Shown: one piece after another, positions 34,451 to 39,270 of the stretch
Layout: every line of letters begins with the position of its first letter
How positions within the stretch are numbered: position 1 is the stretch's first letter
Source of the DNA: Actinomycetota bacterium
Lineage (GTDB): Bacteria; Actinomycetota; Actinomycetes; Nanopelagicales; Nanopelagicaceae
NCBI GenBank assembly: GCA_009917815.1
Contig: RGER01000002.1
Location: 1 to 39,270, forward strand
Direction of reading: 5' to 3'
Length of the DNA stretch: 39,270 nucleotides
Made by a program: the position numbers and the translations under genes
The notes under the pieces: generated by a model
Told to the model about the DNA's origin: nothing
The model's database searches: none
Seen by the model: only the letters and a program-made list of their open reading frames with translations

Positions 34451-35576
34451 ATGGGCAGACTCTTTGGTACCGACGGGGTGCGTGGGGTTGCCAATAAGGA
34501 TCTCACTGCGGAGTTGGCGCTCGATCTCTCGGTGGCGGCCGCACACATTCTCGCTGAGAAAGGCACCTTTGCGGGCCATCGTCCGCGCGCAATCGTCGGG
34601 CGGGATACTCGTGTCTCCGGCGAGTTTCTCGAAGCCGCAGTAGTTGCGGGTTTAGCTTCTGCAGGTATTGATGTGTATCGGGTCGGTGTACTTCCGACGC
34701 CCGCAGTTGCTCACCTCGTCAATGTCACTGGGGCAGACCTTGGTGTGATGATTAGTGCTTCGCACAATCCCATGCCCGATAATGGAATCAAGTTTTTTGC
34801 AAAAGGTGGCACCAAATTAGACGATGCTTTGGAAGATGCGATCGGAAGTTGCAACTCACCCTAACGGTTTTAACATTAACGACGGTGTGGGCTCAACGCA
34901 TATAGAGCAACTGGCTGCGCGCGTGCTTTCAGAGAAGGCAGATATGGGGTTTGCCCACGACGGCGACGCAGATCGGTGCTTAGCCGTTGATAGCGCTGGA
35001 AATATTATCGATGGTGACCAGATTATGGCGATCTTGGCACTCTCAATGAAAGAGCGTGAATTGCTTGTTAATGACACCGTCGTAGCAACGGTAATGAGTA
35101 ACTTGGGATTCATACGCGCCATGAAAGAGGCTGGCATAAAGGTGATTGCGGCGGCCGTGGGCGATCGATATGTACTTGAGGAGATGCGCCGAGGTTCCTT
35201 TAATTTAGGTGGTGAGCAATCGGGCCACCTCATCCTCGCCGATCACGCAGAGACGGGCGATGGTGTGTTAACCGCGCTCCATCTCACTGCTGCTGTCACG
35301 CGTAGTGGGAAAACATTAGCCGCGCTCGCTTCGGTCTTTGCTCGGTATCCGCAGGTCCTCATTAATGTGAGCGGAGTAGATCGGACACGGGTTGCCGAAA
35401 TGGGTAACGCAGTGGCTACTGCAGAGCGCGAATTGGGGGAGAATGGTCGGGTCTTGCTTCGACCTTCCGGCACCGAGCCCGTTGTGCGGGTCATGGTGGA
35501 GGCCGCTGAGGTCGAGGTGGCCGAGCGCGTAGCGCAGGCGCTCGCCGATGAGGTTCGAGCCACGCTTTCCCTCTAG
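34451..35576 (+). pseudogene. glmM: Phosphoglucosamine mutase, disrupted: N-terminal and C-terminal parts in different frames with an internal segment missing
   Basis: ATG 34451 [22 protein letters not shown]...[33 protein letters not shown], then stop 34862-34864; other frame reads [24 protein letters not shown]...[22 protein letters not shown]...GGEQSGHLI...[17 protein letters not shown]. Confidence 0.88.
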
Positions 35577-35616
35577 GCTATGAGAGCGCCCGGTTATCTG
35601 AAGGGAGGGAGCGTCT

Positions 35617-37467
35617 ATGTGTGGCATCGTCGGATATGTAGGCGAGCAATCCGCCCTCGATGTGGTGATCTCTGGCCTTCGCCGTTTGGAGTACCGCGGT
35701 TATGACTCTGCCGGGGTAGCCCTCGTCACCGCTGATGGTTTGGCCACGGATAAGCGCGCCGGCAAGCTGATTAATTTGGAAGACTCCCTCGATCGCACAC
35801 CACTTCCCGCCGCAACAACGGGAATGGGGCATACCCGCTGGGCAACGCACGGTGGGCCTACCGATCGCAATGCGCATCCCCATGTTGATTGCACGGGCAA
35901 ATTAGCTGTCATCCATAATGGAATCATTGAGAACTTTTCCAAATTACGTCTTGGCCTTGAAAAGAGCGGACACGACTTCTCCTCTGAGACCGACACCGAG
36001 TCCGTCGCCCACTTATTGGAAGATGCTTATGCCCTTTCTGGTGGAGATTTAGCGCAAGCAATGCGCGAAGTCTGCAAGCAACTTGTCGGTGCTTTTACTT
36101 TGGTTGCGGTCCACTCGGATTCTCCAGATTGCGTGGTAGGCGCCAGACGTAATTCGCCATTGGTTGTGGGCCGCGGTGTGGGAGAGAACTTCCTGGCGTC
36201 AGATGTGTCGGCTTTTATTTCATTTACCCGCAATGCTGTCGAACTTGGGCAAGATCAAGTTGTGGAAATCACCCGAGAAGGAATCTCGGTGACCACCTTC
36301 GATGGCGCGCCAGCAGTGACCAATGAGTACGAGGTCACTTGGGATGCCGCAGCGGCCGAAAAGGGTGGCTTCGAACACTTCATGCTCAAGGAAATAGCCG
36401 AGCAACCCAAAGCAGTTGCCGATACTTTATTGGGCCGTGTTGGGGTTGACGGAAAACTCACTCTCGATGAAATGCGCCTCTCCGATGAAGAGTTACGCGA
36501 GATCGACAAAATTATCGTGATCGCCTGTGGTACCGCATATAACGCGGGGATGATTGCAAAATACGCGATCGAGCATTGGACGCGTATTCCTGTCGAAGTC
36601 GAGCTAGCTAGTGAATTCCGTTATCGCGATCCCATTGTTGATCGCCAAACGCTTGTTATTGCCATTTCACAATCTGGCGAGACGATGGATACCTTGATGG
36701 CGCTACGTCACGCACGCGAACAACGCGCTCGAGTGTTGGCAATCTGCAATACAAACGGTTCAACTATTCCACGCGAGTCAGACGCAGTTCTCTACACCCA
36801 CGCCGGCCCCGAGATTGCCGTGGCATCGACCAAAGCCTTCTTAACCCAAATCGTGGCGGCATACCTCGTGGGACTTTACTTGGCCCAGGTGCGCGGAAAT
36901 AAGTACGGCGATGAAATCGCTTCGATCCTTACCGACTTGCGAGATATGCCAGAGAAGATTGAGCGGGTCCTGGAAACAATGGAACCCGTGCGCAAATTAG
37001 CATCGACGTTGAAAGACACCACCTCCGTCCTCTTCCTCGGCCGTCACGTTGGTTTCCCCGTGGCTCTCGAAGGTGCGTTGAAATTAAAGGAACTCGCTTA
37101 CATGCACGCCGAAGGATTTGCTGCCGGCGAACTCAAGCATGGTCCGATCGCTCTGGTCGAAGCGGGAACTCCCGTGATTGTCACCATCCCATCTCCTCGT
37201 GGACGCTCTGTGGTACACGACAAGGTGGTTAGCAATGTTGAAGAAGTGCGCGCCCGTGGTGCGTACACGATTCTGATCGCCGAAGAAGGCGACGAATCAA
37301 TTAATAGCGCGGCAGATTTTATTATTCGTATTCCCGCTTGCCCTACTCTCATGCAACCTCTCTTGGCTACAGTGCCACTTCAGGTCTTCGCCTGCGAGAT
37401 GGCTACCGTGAAGGGTTTCGATGTTGACCAACCTCGTAACCTGGCTAAATCAGTCACTGTCGAGTAA
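35617..37467 (+). CDS. glmS: Glutamine-fructose-6-phosphate aminotransferase (isomerizing)
   Basis: MCGIVGYVGEQSALDVVISGLRRLEYRGYDSAGVAL...TRWATHGGPTDRNAHPH...; SIS domains ACGTAYNAGMIAKY, SQSGETMDTLMALRHA; DQPRNLAKSVTVE C-terminus. Confidence 0.98.
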   Translation: MCGIVGYVGEQSALDVVISGLRRLEYRGYDSAGVALVTADGLATDKRAGKLINLEDSLDRTPLPAATTGMGHTRWATHGGPTDRNAHPHVDCTGKLAVIHNGIIENFSKLRLGLEKSGHDFSSETDTESVAHLLEDAYALSGGDLAQAMREVCKQLVGAFTLVAVHSDSPDCVVGARRNSPLVVGRGVGENFLASDVSAFISFTRNAVELGQDQVVEITREGISVTTFDGAPAVTNEYEVTWDAAAAEKGGFEHFMLKEIAEQPKAVADTLLGRVGVDGKLTLDEMRLSDEELREIDKIIVIACGTAYNAGMIAKYAIEHWTRIPVEVELASEFRYRDPIVDRQTLVIAISQSGETMDTLMALRHAREQRARVLAICNTNGSTIPRESDAVLYTHAGPEIAVASTKAFLTQIVAAYLVGLYLAQVRGNKYGDEIASILTDLRDMPEKIERVLETMEPVRKLASTLKDTTSVLFLGRHVGFPVALEGALKLKELAYMHAEGFAAGELKHGPIALVEAGTPVIVTIPSPRGRSVVHDKVVSNVEEVRARGAYTILIAEEGDESINSAADFIIRIPACPTLMQPLLATVPLQVFACEMATVKGFDVDQPRNLAKSVTVE

Positions 37468-37470
37468 GTC

Positions 37471-38181
37471 ATGAACGCCGAGAACAGCACCGATGCGCAG
37501 TACACGGTAACGGTCGATCTCCAACGCCGTCGACAAATGTCCAACGCCCTTCGTAGATCTTCGCTGCTGCTTGCGCTCTTTGCCTTGAATACGCTCTTAG
37601 TGACACAGGCGGGTTGGTATCGCTCCATCGATGAAAAAATCGGAGATCGTGATGCCCTTCGACTCACTGGCATTAATCGTCACATTGTTCTCTGGCTCGA
37701 TAACTTAGGATTACGCGGACTGAGCGCCACTTTATTGCTTATTGCAGCCCTCGCTATTTCAATACGATTCAAATCCTGGCGTCCTCTCAATCTGGCATTT
37801 CTCTCCTTGATCGGACTCAATGTCGTCGTGGGTGCGCTCAAGATCATCATTGGCCGAAGCAAGCCACTTGATGGTGTCGACAACTTTGACGTGAGCGGTA
37901 TCGGTTCATATCCCAGCGGGCACGCGGCCAATGCCATCCTCACGTGGGGCGTGCTTGCATATTTGATCTATAGATATACGCACCGAGCTATTCATCGAGC
38001 GACCTTTCTCGCTGTGACAGTTTCCATTGTCACAGGAGTGGTGGCCGTAATTTCTCTCTATCGGAATACGCATTGGCTCAGTGATCTTATCGGCGGAGTC
38101 TTGATTGGCGCGGCACTCTTAGTACTAGTCATGGCGGTGGATCGCTTCGTCCCTTCCGCCAAGCAACCGGTTCAACCATGA
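37471..38181 (+). CDS. PAP2-superfamily membrane phosphatase
   Basis: Motifs [32 protein letters not shown] plus several hydrophobic helices. Confidence 0.9.
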   Translation: MNAENSTDAQYTVTVDLQRRRQMSNALRRSSLLLALFALNTLLVTQAGWYRSIDEKIGDRDALRLTGINRHIVLWLDNLGLRGLSATLLLIAALAISIRFKSWRPLNLAFLSLIGLNVVVGALKIIIGRSKPLDGVDNFDVSGIGSYPSGHAANAILTWGVLAYLIYRYTHRAIHRATFLAVTVSIVTGVVAVISLYRNTHWLSDLIGGVLIGAALLVLVMAVDRFVPSAKQPVQP

Positions 38182-38525
38182 CGATCCGCGGCATCGGAAT
38201 TGACGTAGTCGATCTTGATCGGTTCGAGGAGGCGTTGGAGCGCACACCTGGTCTGCGAGATCGCCTCTTCACGGAGAGCGAACGCACTCTGCCTCATGCT
38301 TCACTCGCTGCGCGCTTTGCTGCCAAAGAAGCACTTGCAAAAGCGCTAGGTGTGCCAGCAGGTTTGCAATGGCACGACGCGGAAGTGCAGAAGGATGATT
38401 CTGGCCGACCATTTTTCGCCGTTCGTGGGAGCGTTGCTGCGGCTGTAGGAGAGGGGCAGATCCATCTCACGCTTTCGCACGACGGTGGCATCGCGTCCGC
38501 CTTCGTACTTCTTGAAGAGGGCTAA
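38178..38525 (+). CDS. acpS: Holo-[acyl-carrier-protein] synthase
   Basis: [20 protein letters not shown]...[38 protein letters not shown]...[19 protein letters not shown]; 4-bp ATGA overlap with the PAP2 gene. Confidence 0.96.
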   Translation: MTIRGIGIDVVDLDRFEEALERTPGLRDRLFTESERTLPHASLAARFAAKEALAKALGVPAGLQWHDAEVQKDDSGRPFFAVRGSVAAAVGEGQIHLTLSHDGGIASAFVLLEEG

Positions 38526-39270
38526 TGAAGCGGGCGTATCGCGCAGTTGATGTGCGGCGGATAGAAGCGGAGTACATAGCTCGGGGCGTTCCCTTGATGG
38601 AGCGTGCCGCCTACGCGATCGCGCATCAGGCTGTGCAGATGTTGAAAAGTGAGCATGGCGCATACGGCCGGCGAGTACTTCTCCTCGTAGGAAGCGGCGA
38701 TAACGGCGGAGATGCACTCTTTGCCGGCGCCCTTCTACTTGCGCGTGGTGTGCAGGTTGAAGCGTTGGCCCTCACTTCGAGTTTTCATACAGCAGGGGGT
38801 CAGGCTTTTCTACACCGAGGAGGCCGGTGGATAACAGAGCTCGCGCGCTCTTACGACCTTGTGGTTGATGGTTTTCTCGGATTGGGCGCTCGCCCTGGAC
38901 TCTCACTCGAAGTGCAGAACGCACTCTCATCAATCCATGGAATTCCCGTCTTAGCTGTTGATTTACCGAGCGGGATGAACGCTGATGGCGAAGATCTCAA
39001 TCAAAGCTCGCTTGCTGCAGAGTGCACTCTGGCAATTGGAACGTGGAAAATAGCGCACTTGATTTCCGATAGCGGGCTGGGAATTGCTGAGCTCGCAGAT
39101 ATTGGCGTGAGTTATGAAAGTGAAAGCCCAGCTCTCATTTCATTCGAAGATTCTGACGTGCGCGAATTGTTGCCCACGGAGAGCGTTGGCGATCATAAGT
39201 ATCGCCGGGGAGTTTTGGGAGTCATCGCGGGCTCTGAAACCTTCCCGGGTGCGGGAGTTCTTGTGATTCG
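38525..39270 (+). CDS. nnr: Bifunctional NAD(P)H-hydrate epimerase / ADP-dependent dehydratase (3' end outside window)
   Basis: Open frame from ATG 38525: [33 protein letters not shown]...VLLLVGSGDNGGDALFAGALLLARG...AVDLPSGMNADGE...DHKYRRGVLGVIAGSETFPGAGVLVI (YjeF-N then start of the CARKD domain). Confidence 0.93.
   Translation, partial: MKRAYRAVDVRRIEAEYIARGVPLMERAAYAIAHQAVQMLKSEHGAYGRRVLLLVGSGDNGGDALFAGALLLARGVQVEALALTSSFHTAGGQAFLHRGGRWITELARSYDLVVDGFLGLGARPGLSLEVQNALSSIHGIPVLAVDLPSGMNADGEDLNQSSLAAECTLAIGTWKIAHLISDSGLGIAELADIGVSYESESPALISFEDSDVRELLPTESVGDHKYRRGVLGVIAGSETFPGAGVLVI

Noticed and set aside
34451-35576. Programmed frameshift, or two functional split subunits, of GlmM
   Set aside because: A frameshift alone cannot explain it because ~75-80 conserved residues are absent, and the second ORF has no separate RBS or credible start.

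Overview
The window is a ~39 kb actinobacterial-type core translation/transcription locus, almost entirely on the + strand. By codon style and protein similarity it looks like a streamlined freshwater actinobacterium, but that taxonomy is inference. Gene order: rplK (partial)-rplA-rplJ-rplL-rpoB-rpoC-rpsL-rpsG-fusA-tuf-S10 operon (rpsJ..rpsQ)-spc operon (rplN..rplO-secY-adk-map)-[minus-strand DUF2510/DUF4190-like gene]-infA-rpmJ-rpsM-rpsK-rpsD-rpoA-rplQ-truA-ABC-F-rplM-rpsI-glmM-glmS-PAP2-acpS-nnrE/nnrD (partial). I see no phage, transposon, CRISPR, tRNA or rRNA, and no convincing novel multi-gene system. The items most worth a second look are: (1) glmM, split by an apparent out-of-frame internal deletion of about 75-80 codons; (2) rpsM, which lacks the conserved S13 N-terminus and its start/RBS, with a structured leader-like sequence running straight into codon ~20; (3) a 15-bp tandem repeat spanning the map stop codon, which on the other strand reads as VDNY repeats just past the stop of the convergent membrane protein; (4) a 4 x 17-bp tandem repeat in the rpsL leader; (5) several strong intergenic hairpins without U-tracts, three capped by GNRA-type tetraloops; and (6) an L10-leader-like element flanked by two terminator-like hairpins.
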